Origin: Ascochyta rabiei
Taxonomy: Eukaryota; Ascomycota; Dothideomycetes; Pleosporales; Didymellaceae
Assembly: GCF_004011695.2 (NCBI RefSeq)
Contig: NC_082409.1
Span: 682,001-746,000, forward strand
DNA length: 64,000 bases
Direction of reading: 5' to 3'
Shown here: piece by piece, positions 33,470 to 43,961 of the stretch
How the letters are laid out: every line of letters begins with the position of its first letter
Numbering within the stretch: the stretch's first letter is position 1
Program-made: the position numbers and the translations under genes
Notes under the pieces: generated by a model
Databases searched by the model: none
Told to the model about the DNA's origin: nothing
Seen by the model: the letters and a program-made list of their open reading frames with translations, nothing else

Positions 33470-35613
33470 ATGCCGAACCCCCGCGTCATCTACTGGTTCC
33501 GCACCGACCTGCGCCTGCACGACTCGCCCGCGCTGAAAGCCGCGCTGGAGTTGAGTCCAGAGTGTCTGTATCCGATATGGGTAAGCTACGCATTTCCCAC
33601 CAAAGCAAAAAAAAAAGCAAAAAGAAGAAAAAATAATGGCTCTGCGTCGCGTTCCACTGACAACACACAAACACACAGACGTGGGACCCGCACTATGTGT
33701 ATCGCGCGCGCGTCGGCCCCAACCGCTGGCAGTACCTGCTCGACTGCCAGGCAGATCTGAGCGCGTCCATCACCAAGCTGAACCCCAAGTCGAAGCTGTT
33801 TGTGGTGAGGGAGGCGCCGCAGACGCTGTTTCCCAAGCTGTTCAAGCAGTGGCGCATCACGCATCTGGTGTTTGAGAAGGATACGGATGCGTATGGGCGG
33901 GAGCGAGATGAGAGTGTCCTGAAGCTGGCGAAAGAGGCGGGTGTCGAGGTCGTGTTTAGGTATGGTCGCACGCTGTATGATCCGGATGAGCTGGTGAAGC
34001 AGAATCATGGGAAGCCGACTATGAGTATCTCGCAGGTGCAGGCGGCGGGGAAGAAGATTGGGAGCATTCCTAGGCCGATTCCTGCGCCGGCGAGTTTGCC
34101 GGATCCGGGGGATACTGGCTTGGGGTTCGAGCAGGAGGTACCGGAGAGGGCGCCGGATGTGAATGCGATTCAGAGAGATGGGGAGGAGGGGAGCTATGCA
34201 CAGCTCGCTGGTCCGAAGGGCGATTTCGCGGTGCCGACTATGGAGGAGTTGGGGTTGAAGCCGGCGACGACGCAGCATAGGGGTGGCGAGACGAATGCGT
34301 TGAAGATGCTGGACGAGATTATCGCGAACGAGGACTACACGGCGACGTTTGAGAAACCGAAAACCGCACCCACGGCTTTCGAACCTCAAGCTACCACCCT
34401 TCTCTCTCCGCATATGCACTTTGGCTCCCTCAGCTGCCGCGAGTTCTACTGGCGCTGTCAAGACGTCGCCGATAAATACAAAGGCCAGGCATCGCAGCCA
34501 CCAACCAGTCTTACCGGCCAGCTTCTCTTCCGCGACATGTACTTCGGCGCGCAGGCCTCGCTCGGGTACGCCTTCGGCCAGACGTACGGAAATTCACACT
34601 GCCGCTTCATTCCCTGGCACCTGCCGTCCAAAACAGATACAGCCTCGGGGTTGATCACCGGCGAGTACCTCGTCGACAACGCGCAGGCCGAAATATACTT
34701 CAAGCGCTGGCGCGAAGGCCGTACAGGGTTCCCCTGGATTGACGCGCTCATGCGTCAGCTCAAGTACGAAGGCTGGATACACCATCTCGGGCGGCACGCC
34801 GTGGCGTGTTTCCTCACGCGGGGTGGCTGCTACGTGGACTGGGAGCGGGGCGCGGAAGTCTTCGAGGAGTGGCTGATTGACCACGAAGCTGCGTGTAACA
34901 TCGGCAACTGGCAGTGGCTGAGCTGCACGGCCTTCTACGCGCAGTTCTACCGCTGTTACTCTCCGATTGCGTTTCCCCAGAAGTGGGATAAGGAGGGGAA
35001 TTTCGTGAGGAAGTTTGTGCCCGAGCTCGAGAAGTATCCGCAGAAGTATATCTATGAGCCCTGGAAGGCGCCGATTGCGGATCAGAAGAAATGGGGGTGC
35101 ATCGTCAAGGGCGATGGAAGCGAGCAGGAAGCCGGTGGCAAGAAGGCGTATCCCAAGCCGATGTTTGACTTCCCCACGCAGAGGGAGGTGTGCCTCGAGG
35201 GCATGAAGAACGCATATCGCGTTGGATTGTACGGAAACAACCCAAAGGTTCTGGATGGCACATGGCGCAAGCTCTTCGACGACAAAGCAGAGGGGCCGAC
35301 TGAAGGCAGCAAGGGCGCGCCTGGCGCGATGGTAGAGCGCGCGGATGACCATGGGCGTGAAGAGAACCATGTGCCAGAGCCTCCAAGCCCGAAGACGAGC
35401 AAGAAGGGAAAAGCGGACAGCAAGAAGTTGACGGGTAACGAAACGGAGATCAGCAACACAGGAAAGACGAGCAAGGCCGGGCATAAAATGGAGCCTAGTA
35501 GCACGAAGACCACCAAGGCGGGAAACAAGAGACAGGCCAGCCAGGGGACGCTGGACGGCATGGTGACGCGGAAGAAGAAGAAGGATAACAGCGACATTGC
35601 GGACCACACTTGA
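33470..35613 (+). CDS. (6-4) photolyase / animal-type cryptochrome
   Basis: Two exons, 33470-33580 and 33679-35613, give 681 residues. The photolyase alpha/beta domain starts MPNPRVIYWFRTDLRLHDSP. The FAD-binding domain includes LSPHMHFGSLSCREFYWRC, LLFRDMYFGAQ, GRTGFPWIDALMRQLKYEGW and HHLGRHAVACFLTRG. Histidines 406 and 410 in the last motif match the two active-site histidines that mark (6-4) enzymes rather than CPD photolyases. It should repair (6-4) photoproducts using blue light; fungal relatives such as CPH1 and cry-type proteins also signal in development. A lysine-rich, low-complexity tail of about 120 residues ends with QASQGTLDGMVTRKKKK. The 98-nt intron has a long A-rich stretch. 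The 3' end lies only 21 bp from the stop of the convergent aldo-keto reductase. Confidence 0.93.
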
Positions 35614-35634
35614 TTCCGGACTTCTTCTAGACAC

Positions 35635-36802
35635 CTAGTCCTGCCTCGCAGGGTCGAGCTCGATCTTGCCGCAAATCTCGTCAATCTCGGCCAGGATTTC
35701 TGGCGTCAGCTTGTCCAAAACCTTCAGCGCCTGGCAGTTCTCCACCACCTGCTCCGGTCGCGACGCGCCGGTGATCACAGCCGACACGTTCGGGTTCTTC
35801 AGACACCACGCCAGCGACAGCTGCGACTGAGTCACCCCGAGCTTATCCGCGATAGGCTGCCGGACGTTAGCTTTTGCAATAAGAAATCGACATGGGTGAT
35901 GCATACCTTCAGCTTCTTCGCCTTGTCAATCGTCCGCGTCCAGTCGCTGTTCCCATACGAGTCGCGCATGCTGTTCACAAACTTGTCCTGGCCCTCTGCG
36001 AAGCGCGAGCCAGCTGGCGGCGCATCAGGGCTGTCGTTGTACTTGCCGCTCAGCAGGCCAAAGTTCAGGGGCGAGAAGGTAGTCAGCCCGATGCCGAAGC
36101 GGGTGTAGAGGCGCTGGAACTCGGCCTCGACCTTCCTGCGCGTGATGAGGTTGTACATGGGCTGCTCGACAATGGGCGCGATGAGCCCCAGCTGCTTGGC
36201 GATGCCGCACGCCTCTGCGATCTCGTCCGCAGACCACTCGGACGTGCCCCAGTACAGCGCCCAGCCTTTGCTCTCGATGACGTGGTTGAAGGCGCGCACC
36301 GTCTCCTCCATGGGCGTCAGCCGGTCCGGTCGGTGCGCGTAGACGACGTCGACGTACTCGAGATCGAGGCGCTTGAGCGACGCGCGCAGGCCCTCGACAA
36401 TGTGCTTGCGGCTCAGCCCGTGGTTGTTGACCAGCACCTCGCCATTCGCCCCGCCCCAGTTCAGCTTCGTCGTGATGACAATGTCGTTGCGGTTCCAGCC
36501 GTTCTTCTTGATCGCCGCGCCCATGACGACTTCGGACTGTCCGCCCGCGTAGCTCTCCGCCGTGTCGAAGAAGTTGATGCCGCAGTCGTACGCCTGCTTC
36601 ATGCAGGAGACGGTGAGTTCTGGCGTTGTCAGTATGCATGTTGGGAGGATGGTAGCATGCGTAGTTGCTTCTCCTACGCACCGTTCTCAACGTGCCCACC
36701 AAACGTCAACCACCCCCCCAATCCCAGCACCGAAACATGCAGTCCCGAGTTGCCCAGTCGTCGATACTGCATCCCCGTTTTCCGCGGCTCTTCCCACGCC
36801 AT
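35635..36802 (-). CDS. Aldo-keto reductase, voltage-gated K+ channel beta-subunit family (AKR6)
   Basis: Three exons, 36802-36682, 36619-35907 and 35856-35635, give 351 residues. The start is [20 protein letters not shown]. Catalytic tetrad candidates are Asp and Tyr in [14 protein letters not shown], Lys in ITTKLNWGG and His in [12 protein letters not shown]. The cofactor loop contains GSRF and the C-terminal NADPH-binding segment is [20 protein letters not shown]. The fold is a TIM barrel using NADPH to reduce carbonyls. Fungi generally lack Shaker channels, so this is probably a soluble oxidoreductase, possibly acting on aldehydes (inferred). The first intron has a GTGCGT donor and an ACTGAC branch point. 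The 3' end is convergent with the photolyase. Confidence 0.92.
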
Positions 36803-37908
36803 GTTTGCTATCGAGAACAGACAGCACGTAGTCGTCCGTAGTCGTCCGTAGTCGTTCAACAGATATCCCGCCGTCGTCGTCGTCTCAGAAGCAATCGAGC
36901 AGTTGAACAAGAAACGAATCCAACAAAGTCCAATCCAATCCAATCCAAACAAATACACACCCTCTCCCGCGCCGTAGAAAACCCAAACCAAACCAAACAC
37001 AAGACTCCCCCCGACCCCACCCCACCTCCGTCACGTCGCGCCCCTGTCCCCGTCAAAAAAAAAACAAAAAAAAAACACTATCAACAAGACCCCTCCACAG
37101 CCCTAACCTAACCACACTACACTGTCCCCACCGACACGCCGAGGTCGACGCACGCGCACGCGCACCGTCGGACCCCGCCGGTAATGGGAGAACGTCCTTT
37201 CTGGGCTGGGTAGATAGGTACTGTCTTTGTCTGTCTGTCTGTGTGTATCGCACGGCTATGTAGTAGCTATCCATACCCACCAACCACCAACCACCAACCA
37301 CCAACCACACGTATCGCATAAAGCCGCAAAGCAGCAAAGCAGCAAAGCGCATAACCCCCCTCCCAGCAGCGGAAAAGCGACGGGAAAAGAAAAAGACCAT
37401 GCAAGACCACCGCGCACTCGCTACACCCCTGCTCGCGCAAACGGCTAGCGCAAACGGCTAGCGCGACGGCCGATGGTGCGATTCCGGGGTGCGATGACGA
37501 TTCCCCACGTCCTGGGGGTGGTGGCGGTGGGATGGGGGCGGTTGTTCTTCGCTGGTGGTGGTGGTTGGCCCAGGTGGAGACTAGTGCGATGTGGACTAGT
37601 GGCTGGTAGAGCTCGTGCTGGGTGGACTAGGTAGGTGGAAGCGAGTGGAGCTAGTGGGGCGGTGCGGATGCTTGTTTGCGCCGTGGAGGTGTGAGATGGA
37701 CGACGTGCGTGGGAGTGGAGTGGTGAGATTTCTCCATGAGGGTTTCAGGGGGACGGAGATGGGGATTAGGGTTGGGAGTAGGAGGATGGTATTGAGGGCG
37801 AGGGTGAGGTTGGGTGTGCTGTGCTGTGCTGTGCTGTGCAATACTACACTATCTGTGGTATGTACGGTGTATGAGACTATGAGATGATAGGCCATGTCCT
37901 CCATCCCC
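36803..37908. other. Intergenic with simple repeats, no gene seen
   Basis: This 1.1-kb region contains a TCCAATCCAATCCAA-type tract (about 36931-36950), two A-tracts near 37057-37075, a CCAACCACCAACCACC array (about 37278-37307) and GCTGTGCTGTGCTGTG (about 37818-37836). Open frames are repeat-driven. The left part should be the promoter of the aldo-keto reductase; the right part lies beyond the stop of the transporter gene. Confidence 0.5.
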
Positions 37909-39550
37909 TCAAATGGCGAACCGAAAATCCAATCTCCGGTTCCCCTCCCTCTCTCTCGCGCCAACATCCGACTGATACAGCGCCTTCTCCTCGGCCGTCA
38001 TCTCCCGCCACTTGGCCTCCTTCTTGCGATTCAAGCTAACCAGCATCTGGCGCTGCAGCAGCATAACAACAAGCGACAGCGCGCAGAAGGCGACGAGCAC
38101 GCTGTTGCCCGTCTTGTAGTAGGGGCCGTCCCACTTGCGGTAGATTTGCGAGCTGATCAAACTTCCCACCTGCACGATTACGTTGTAGGTCGCGGCCGTG
38201 ATGGCCCGCTTCTTCACGTCGAAGGTGTTTTCCGAGATCCACGAGGAGACGAGGGGGTGGAAGTAGGGGTAGCCGCTGACGAGGGTGATGAGTGTGAAGC
38301 GGCCCCATTCGCGGCCGCCGTCGGGGATGGTGAGGAGCGCGATGAGCAGGGGCAGGATCCAGAACTCGCCGAACATGATGTGCAGCGTGCGCTCGTTGAA
38401 GTAGTCGGAGCTGTATGCGAGAGCGAGCATGGTGATGATTTGCAGGACCGCGGACGGTATGGTCAGCATGTTGGAGTTGAAGGTGGAGAAGCCCAGGCGC
38501 TTGAGGGTGAGGGTCAGGTAGCCTTGAACGGGTGAGGCGGGGATGTAGGCGATGAGGCCGATGAAGTAGAGTCCCCACATGGCTGGGTCCTTCCACGCTT
38601 CCCAGATGTCGCGGAAGGTGGCGGGCTCCTTGATGGCCGTGAGGCCCTTGGCCGGGTCGTCGCGCAGGATGCGGTTCACCATGATGACCTCCTCGCGCTC
38701 CGTGTAGAAGCCGTTGCGCCAGAGCACGTTCTTGGTGTCGGTGGGCGAGCTGGGGAGGTACAGGAACGAGATGAACGCGATGACGCCCGTCAAGAGACCC
38801 TCGAGCAGGAACAGCCAGAACCAGCCCGGCTTCCCGCCAATGCCGCGCATCTCGAGTATCCCCGCCGCCAGCAGTGCCGAGATGACACGCGCGACGTTGA
38901 GCGTGGACCAGAAGACGGCGAGGCGCACCGCCAGCTCCTTGGACTTGTAGAAGTAGGTCGCAAACAGGATGACGCCGGGGATGAAGCCGCCTTCGCACGC
39001 TCCGATGAAGGCGCGGCCCAGGTAGAAGGACGTGCGGTCGTGCATCCACGCCTGAGCCCACGAGACAGTCGACCAGCCCATCATCATGGTGGGCAGCACC
39101 CACTTGAAGCCGAAACGCTTGGTGAGGAACTGGACGGGGAACTCGGCGACCAGGAAACAGACGAGCTGGATCGTCGTTCCGTTGTTGTAGTCGTCGGTGG
39201 TGAGGTGCAGGTCCTTGAGCAGGTTGTCCGCGAGCGCGTTGGACAGGTTGCCGCGGTCGAGCTGGGCGTGTTACCGACGTTTCTCTAGGCACCGTGGTGG
39301 GATATCATACCTGAAGACCGAACATCATGAGACACAGCCAGGGAAGCAGCTTGAGATCCGTCTTCCAAACCACACGGCGCTCCTCCTCGATCGTCCACGA
39401 AGCGGTAGGGTCGAAACGGTGCTTTCCTTCGTAGGACTCGTGAGGGGGGATCATGTCCGCGAGCTCCCCCCTACCCACCGACGTGGGCTGCTTGAGGGAT
39501 CCAGCATCCTCGCTGATGCGCGACCGGACGGTCTCGATGTCGTTGCCCAT
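37909..39550 (-). CDS. MFS anion:cation symporter, Dal5/Soa1-type permease
   Basis: Two exons, 39550-39311 and 39261-37909, give 530 residues; the 49-nt intron joins MFGLQ to LDRGNLSNALADNL, the signature of this family after TM1. About twelve hydrophobic segments are visible, including FIGACEGGFIPGVILFATYF, PGWFWLFLLEGLLTGVIAFI and ALALAYSSD-like stretches, with a long central loop and a basic C-terminal tail (SLNRKKEAKWREMTAEEKAL). Dal5-family symporters take up allantoate, vitamins or organic acids, and yeast Soa1 takes up sulfonates; specificity is not readable from sequence. It is transcribed divergently from a TauD-like dioxygenase 698 bp away, which points to sulfonate or a related substrate (inference). 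Confidence 0.9.
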
Positions 39551-40247
39551 CTTTCCTTTTCTTTCCCAGACTCGCTGATCACCTGAGCGTGACGATTGCC
39601 TTGTCGATGTCACTCGTGCTGCCGCTTCTACATATACCCAAGTCTAGCTTCGAGGCGTGCATGTCGCCATTCCCATGGATTCGCGCGCCATCACCCACTT
39701 GCTCAACAAGAGCAGCAGCGCCGGGAGCCGAGGCGTGTTTCCCGCTGTGCAGATAAGCGCTGCGACGGTGCCATTCCCCATCTCGCAAGGTTCTGCCGCG
39801 CGCTGGTTCTGCCACTCCCCATCTCGCAAGGTTCTGCCGCGCGCTGGTTCTGCCACTCCCCATCTCGCGAGGTTCTGCCGCGTGCTGGTTCCAGGGCCAG
39901 GGCACGGAACCGGCTAGTGCGACTCGTACCTGCACCCTGGTCGGCCCTACGAGCGGTGGTCGCTGGGTGCGTGTCTCGATTCGGGCGCATTAGCCGATGA
40001 CGTGCTCGGGTGAGCGTGCGGAAGCGTGTGGCTGACAGGGAACCACGGGTTGGCTTCAGCAGCTTAAAATGTTCCAGCCGCCTGGTGCTGCTGGTGGTGG
40101 CTTCATCCGTCGGCTCCTTCCATGCGCTGGGCCTAGCTGTGTCTGCTGATTCGTCGTGTTTTCTTCCTTGTTTGGGCTTCTGCGAGCATTTGCATAGCGC
40201 CGTGTCAGCCGCAGTTTGGTTCTGTGCCCGTTCATCCCTTCTTCACC
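39551..40247. promoter_or_regulatory. Divergent promoter, transporter / TauD-like dioxygenase
   Basis: This region of about 700 bp separates two starts facing away from each other. Its middle is occupied by a three-copy 41-bp tandem repeat. Ordinary promoter sequence near either ATG gives no clear factor site; GATGACGTGCTC near 39996-40007 holds an ACGT core but is not a proven site. Confidence 0.55.
39771..39893. repeat. 41-bp tandem repeat, three copies
   Basis: Copies start at 39771, 39812 and 39853 with a period of exactly 41 bp and only a few substitutions. Each copy contains CCCCATCTCGCAAGG (or GCGAGG) and TTCTGCCGCGCGCTGG. The array is about 220 bp upstream of the transporter start codon and 355 bp upstream of the dioxygenase start. 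Confidence 0.9.
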
Positions 40248-41447
40248 ATGTCGTCGGTCAAGAGAGCGCGCACGGATGGCGGGGAGACGAGCGTGGTTGG
40301 GGGCCATGAAAGCGCGAGATCGAAGCTGTCGAAGCCGTTGGTCTACTCGGGCTCGCTCGACGGCTTCAAGCATCAGGACGCGACGCCGGTGATCGGCAGG
40401 GAGTTTGAAGGGCTTCAAGTGAAAGACCTGCTGAAACGGGGGGACGACATGATCCGAGACCTCGCCATCACGAGTAGGTTGCCGTTCCAGCACCTCGACT
40501 GCTTCGACGTCTGACCCTTGCAGTCTCGCAGCGCGGCGTCGTCTTCCTCCGCGACCAAGACGTGACGCCAAACGAGATGAAAGACTTGATGCTCCGTATC
40601 ACGCAGCTCTCCGGCTGTCCCGACTCGTCCAGCCTGCACGTGCACCCGCTGACCGAAGAGGGCTCGGAGCTAGGCGACCAGATCTCCGTCATCAGCAGCG
40701 AGAAGCAGAAGAAGGGCGGCGGCCTCACGCACCAGCTGTCCGACGTCAGTCGCTTTGCCTCGGCCGGGTGGCACGCGGACATCTCGTTCGAGCCCGTGCC
40801 GTCCGACTACGCCATGCTGAAGATCCACACGCTGCCTGCGACGGGCGGCGATACGCTGTGGGCGTCTGGCTATGAGATCTACGATCGCCTGTCGCCGGCG
40901 ATCCGCGCCTTGCTCGAGGGACTGACGGCCACGCACGATGCAAAGTTCTTCCTGGAAGAGGCCGAGAGACTGGGCAACCCGATTCGCAAGACCATCAGGG
41001 GCAACCCGCTGAACTTTGGCGAAGCGCTGACGGCCGTCCACCCTGTGATCCGCACAAATCGTGAGTTCCCGACACGCCCACCGGGACAGGCTTGGCTAAC
41101 ACGACGCAGCGGTGACGGGCTGGAAGTCCGTGTACGTGAACAAGGGCTTCACCAAGCGCATCAACGGCGTGACCCGCGACGAATCGGACGTGCTGCTGGG
41201 CTACCTGTTCAACCTGCTCACGCAGAACCACGATGCGCAGGTGCGGTTCAAGTGGCGGCGCAACGACCTCGCCATCTGGGACAACCGGAGCACGTGGCAC
41301 TGCGCCACGTACGACTACAGCGATCCGCGAGCCGGCGACCGCGTGTGCAGTCTGGGCGAGGCCCCGTATCTGGATCGGGGGAGTCGGAGTCGCAGGGAGG
41401 ATCTGGAGGCGAGAGAGACGGTAGAGGCGGGTCTTGCCATGGCGTAG
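40248..41447 (+). CDS. TauD/TfdA-family Fe(II)/2-oxoglutarate dioxygenase, sulfonate-dioxygenase-like
   Basis: Three exons, 40248-40473, 40524-41060 and 41110-41447, give 366 residues. The core jelly-roll starts at about TISQRGVVFLRDQDVTPNEM. Iron ligands are H159 and D161 in GWHADISFEP and H318 in STWHCATYDY, followed by Arg328/332 (DPRAGDR) suited to 2-oxoglutarate. LKIHTLPATGGDTLWASGYE is typical. These enzymes hydroxylate the carbon next to a sulfonate or ether; yeast Jlp1 releases sulfite from sulfonates. The substrate is inferred only. The divergent Dal5/Soa1-type permease supports an uptake-plus-oxidation unit. A 72-bp tandem repeat begins just after the stop codon. Confidence 0.92.
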
Positions 41448-41500
41448 AGACGAGTTTTGGAAGCAGAAGAGTAAGAGTAGACTTGCTGTAGTAACTAGAA

Positions 41501-41735
41501 ACGAGTTTAGTGAAAAACTAAAAGTAGACCTATAGTATTAAAACAAATTCAGGTATAAAGACAGCAACTATAACAAGTTTAGTGAAAAACTAAAAGTAGA
41601 CCTATAGTATTAAAACAAATTCAAGTATAAAGACAGCAACTATAACAAGTTTAGTGAAAAACTAAAAGTAGACCTATAGTATTAAAACAAATCCAAGTAT
41701 AAAGACAGCAACTATAACAAGGTTTAGTATAAGAT
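41501..41735. repeat. 72-bp tandem repeat, about 3.2 copies
   Basis: Near-identical units begin at 41501, 41573 and 41645, with a partial fourth at 41717; the period is exactly 72 bp. Each unit contains AAGTTTAGTGAAAAACTAAA, AGTAGACCTATAGTATTA and AAGACAGCAACTATAAC. The units are A+T-rich with very few substitutions, so the expansion is recent. Further diverged fragments (GAGGTTTAGTAT, AGTAGACTTACAG) continue to about 41880. Confidence 0.93.
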
Positions 41736-41929
41736 TTCAAATAGACTTGCTCTAGTATACATAAAGACGAGGTTTAGTATTAAAGTAATAAGAGTAGACT
41801 TACAGTAGTGTGGGTATTGAATAAGGTGTGGTGTAGAAGAGATGGTAAAGACAAGTCTTACTGTAGCATAGGCGTAGAGACGGGATGTTGATGTGATGAG
41901 ACGTGAGACGGGTATCATTCGAGATTTGC

Positions 41930-42135
41930 TAGAAGAATTCGACACTTGGAGAATTCGAGACTTCAAGAAGAACTCGAGACTGGAGAAGGATTCGAGACTT
42001 GGAGAATTCGAGACTTCAAGAAGAATTCGAGACTTCAAGAAGAACTCGAGACTAGAGAAGAACTCGAGACTTTGAGAATTCGAGACTGGAGAAGAACTCG
42101 AGACTTTGAGAATTCGAGACTTGAAGAAGAAAAGT
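41930..42135. repeat. Short-unit tandem array with TCGAGACT core
   Basis: A core of TTCGAGACTT/CTCGAGACTT recurs about a dozen times, alternating with CAAGAAGAA, GGAGAAGAA or TGAGAA spacers of about 8-10 bases, so the unit is about 18-19 bp. It runs almost to the stop codon of the dynactin p62 gene and therefore probably forms its 3' untranslated region. Confidence 0.88.
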
Positions 42136-42143
42136 CAAGGAAA

Positions 42144-43961
42144 TCACACCGCAGCGATTCGTCCGGCGCCAACGACGGTCCAAAACGCCTCCTCTCTCTT
42201 CTCTCGCTCGCCCTTGTGGCCTCTCTCTTCGGCCAACCCTCTCTCTTCGGCGTGCACATCCGCTTCGAACTCGAGTCGGACAAAGATGGGAATCTCGACC
42301 ACGTCGTCGTCCTCTTCCAGCTCGGCGTCCGGGCCCGTGTCTGCGGCGCTGGTGCTCTGGCTGCGCGCAAGGGGGAGAGCGTCGGAGACAGAGGGTAGAA
42401 AGCCGGGGATGACCTCGATGACGACGCTGGTCCAGTTGCGGCCGCGGTCGTACGGCTTGCCAGGCTCCATCTGGCCGTCAGCGTCGACGACCGTGCCTTT
42501 GTTCACGGGGGCGGACGAGGAGGAGAGGGCGTCGTCCCAGACGTCTGTGTTGGCGCCCACGTCGAATTGCGGACAGAGGATGGTGACTTTGGAGTGGACT
42601 CTGCCGGGCGTGATGCTGGGGGTGGCGAGGGTGACGCGGACGGGGTCGAAGAGGGGGTTGCTGAGGTGGATGATGAAGTTGGTCGGTATGCCCTGTCGGA
42701 GGTTGGCGTAGTTGAACGGGGGCGGGTGGGAGGCGGTTGGGCCGGAGGGTAGAGGAAGTGGCAGCTGGGAGGTAGGGGAGGGGAGTGCGCGGATGCTGAT
42801 GCGGGGGATGTGGTTGAGGGCGAGGAGCTTGATCTTGTAGCGTGTTGACGTGATCTTGGACTCGGGCTTGGAGAGGATGTGGCGGCAGGAGCGACAGCGC
42901 TTGGAGCGTTTTGTGCAGAGGAGGGTGGGGACGGGGCGGAGCTCGTGGTCGAAGTGCAGGCGGGGGTCCATCTGGGCGAGCTTCTGGGCGGGCGACAAGG
43001 TGGCCGGCCAGCCGTGGGTCTTGAGTCGGTCAATGGCAGCCGTGTCGGCGGCGGGGTCGTGCAGGGAGAGGCCCTCGAGGGCCACGGCGGCCTCGCGCAT
43101 GGGGGGAGGCTTCTCGCGCTTCTTGCTCTTGGCGGTGGTGGAGTAGAGGGTCATGATGCGAGAGTAGGTCGAGGGCGAGGAGAAGGTCATGTCGTGTGCG
43201 GCGAAGGGGTTCGAGGGTGTGTGGGCCTCGATCTGGGTCCTGTAGAAGGCGCTGAGGCTGGCGAACCGGTCGTCTCGGGTCGGGGTGTCGGCGGCGGTGG
43301 TGGCGGTGGTGGTGCCAGGCGTGGGCGCATCGTCGGTGGTGGTGCCAGGCGTGGGCGCATCGTCGGTCGGGGGGCGCGACAGGCGCGACAGGCGCGACAG
43401 GCGCTGCTCGTCCAGCTCCTTCAGGCGTGCGTCGCGGTCCTTGTCGCGGTCCTTGTGCGCGGGCAGGGGTCTGCCGCCATTGGCGATGCGCGACAGCTGG
43501 GCGTGGATGCCCGTGTGCTTGTCCAACTCGATGCCCGTCTCGGCGGTGGACCAGTGGCAGTGCGGGCAGGCCAGGATGTAGGGCCCGCCCGTGGGCGAGG
43601 GCGGATCGGGAGTGTCGAGCGAGTGGACGGCCAGGGGCGCGGTGCAGACGGGGCAGTGGAAGCAGTTGCGCGTGCAGCGGTTGCCGTCGCTCTTGACGAC
43701 CGAGCTGGGCACCTCGAACAGGCAGCTCGGGCAGTACCAGCTCAGGGTGTCCTCGAGGATGCAGCGCGGACAGCGCAGCTGCTGGCAGTCCTCGCAGTAC
43801 AGCAGCTGCTCGAGCGGGTACAGGGCGTAGGCGGCGCGCGGGCTGCGGGGGTCAAACGGCCGCGCTTCGTCGTCGTCGGAGTCGGAGTCGCCGTCCTTGG
43901 CCGCGGGCTTGCTGTCGAAGCAGTCGCAGGCGTAGTACGTGTACGGGAAGGGCTGGGTCAT
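42144..43961 (-). CDS. Dynactin subunit p62 (DCTN4-like)
   Basis: A single exon of 605 residues starting MTQPFPYTYYACDCFDSKPA. The N-terminal Cys-rich domain has several CxxC pairs (LLYCEDCQQLRCPRC, LSWYCPSCLFEVP, CFHCPVCTAPLAVHS, LACPHCHWSTAETGIELDKH). The C-terminal half carries LRSTRCRSCRHILSKPE-type segments (here KRCRSCRHILSKPESKITST) and beta-rich sequence typical of p62. It sits in the pointed-end complex of dynactin, linking dynein to cargo and needed for nuclear migration in hyphae (Neurospora ro-2). Inserted Ser/Thr/Pro repeats (PTPGTTTDDAPTPGTTT) interrupt the middle. High GC creates a long antisense frame, which is not a gene. Confidence 0.9.
   Translation of the reverse strand: MTQPFPYTYYACDCFDSKPAAKDGDSDSDDDEARPFDPRSPRAAYALYPLEQLLYCEDCQQLRCPRCILEDTLSWYCPSCLFEVPSSVVKSDGNRCTRNCFHCPVCTAPLAVHSLDTPDPPSPTGGPYILACPHCHWSTAETGIELDKHTGIHAQLSRIANGGRPLPAHKDRDKDRDARLKELDEQRLSRLSRLSRPPTDDAPTPGTTTDDAPTPGTTTATTAADTPTRDDRFASLSAFYRTQIEAHTPSNPFAAHDMTFSSPSTYSRIMTLYSTTAKSKKREKPPPMREAAVALEGLSLHDPAADTAAIDRLKTHGWPATLSPAQKLAQMDPRLHFDHELRPVPTLLCTKRSKRCRSCRHILSKPESKITSTRYKIKLLALNHIPRISIRALPSPTSQLPLPLPSGPTASHPPPFNYANLRQGIPTNFIIHLSNPLFDPVRVTLATPSITPGRVHSKVTILCPQFDVGANTDVWDDALSSSSAPVNKGTVVDADGQMEPGKPYDRGRNWTSVVIEVIPGFLPSVSDALPLARSQSTSAADTGPDAELEEDDDVVEIPIFVRLEFEADVHAEERGLAEERGHKGEREKREEAFWTVVGAGRIAAV

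Noticed and set aside
34594..35634. 346-codon minus frame opposite the photolyase
   Set aside because: Antisense of the conserved FAD domain; no motif, explained by GC-rich codon use.
38036..39292. 418-codon minus frame overlapping the transporter in another frame
   Set aside because: His/Arg/Pro-rich shadow frame; the transporter frame has membrane helices and family motifs.
41930..42135. Regular short repeats that could look like a CRISPR array
   Set aside because: Units and spacers are both repetitive and variable in length, no cas genes are present, and the organism is a fungus.
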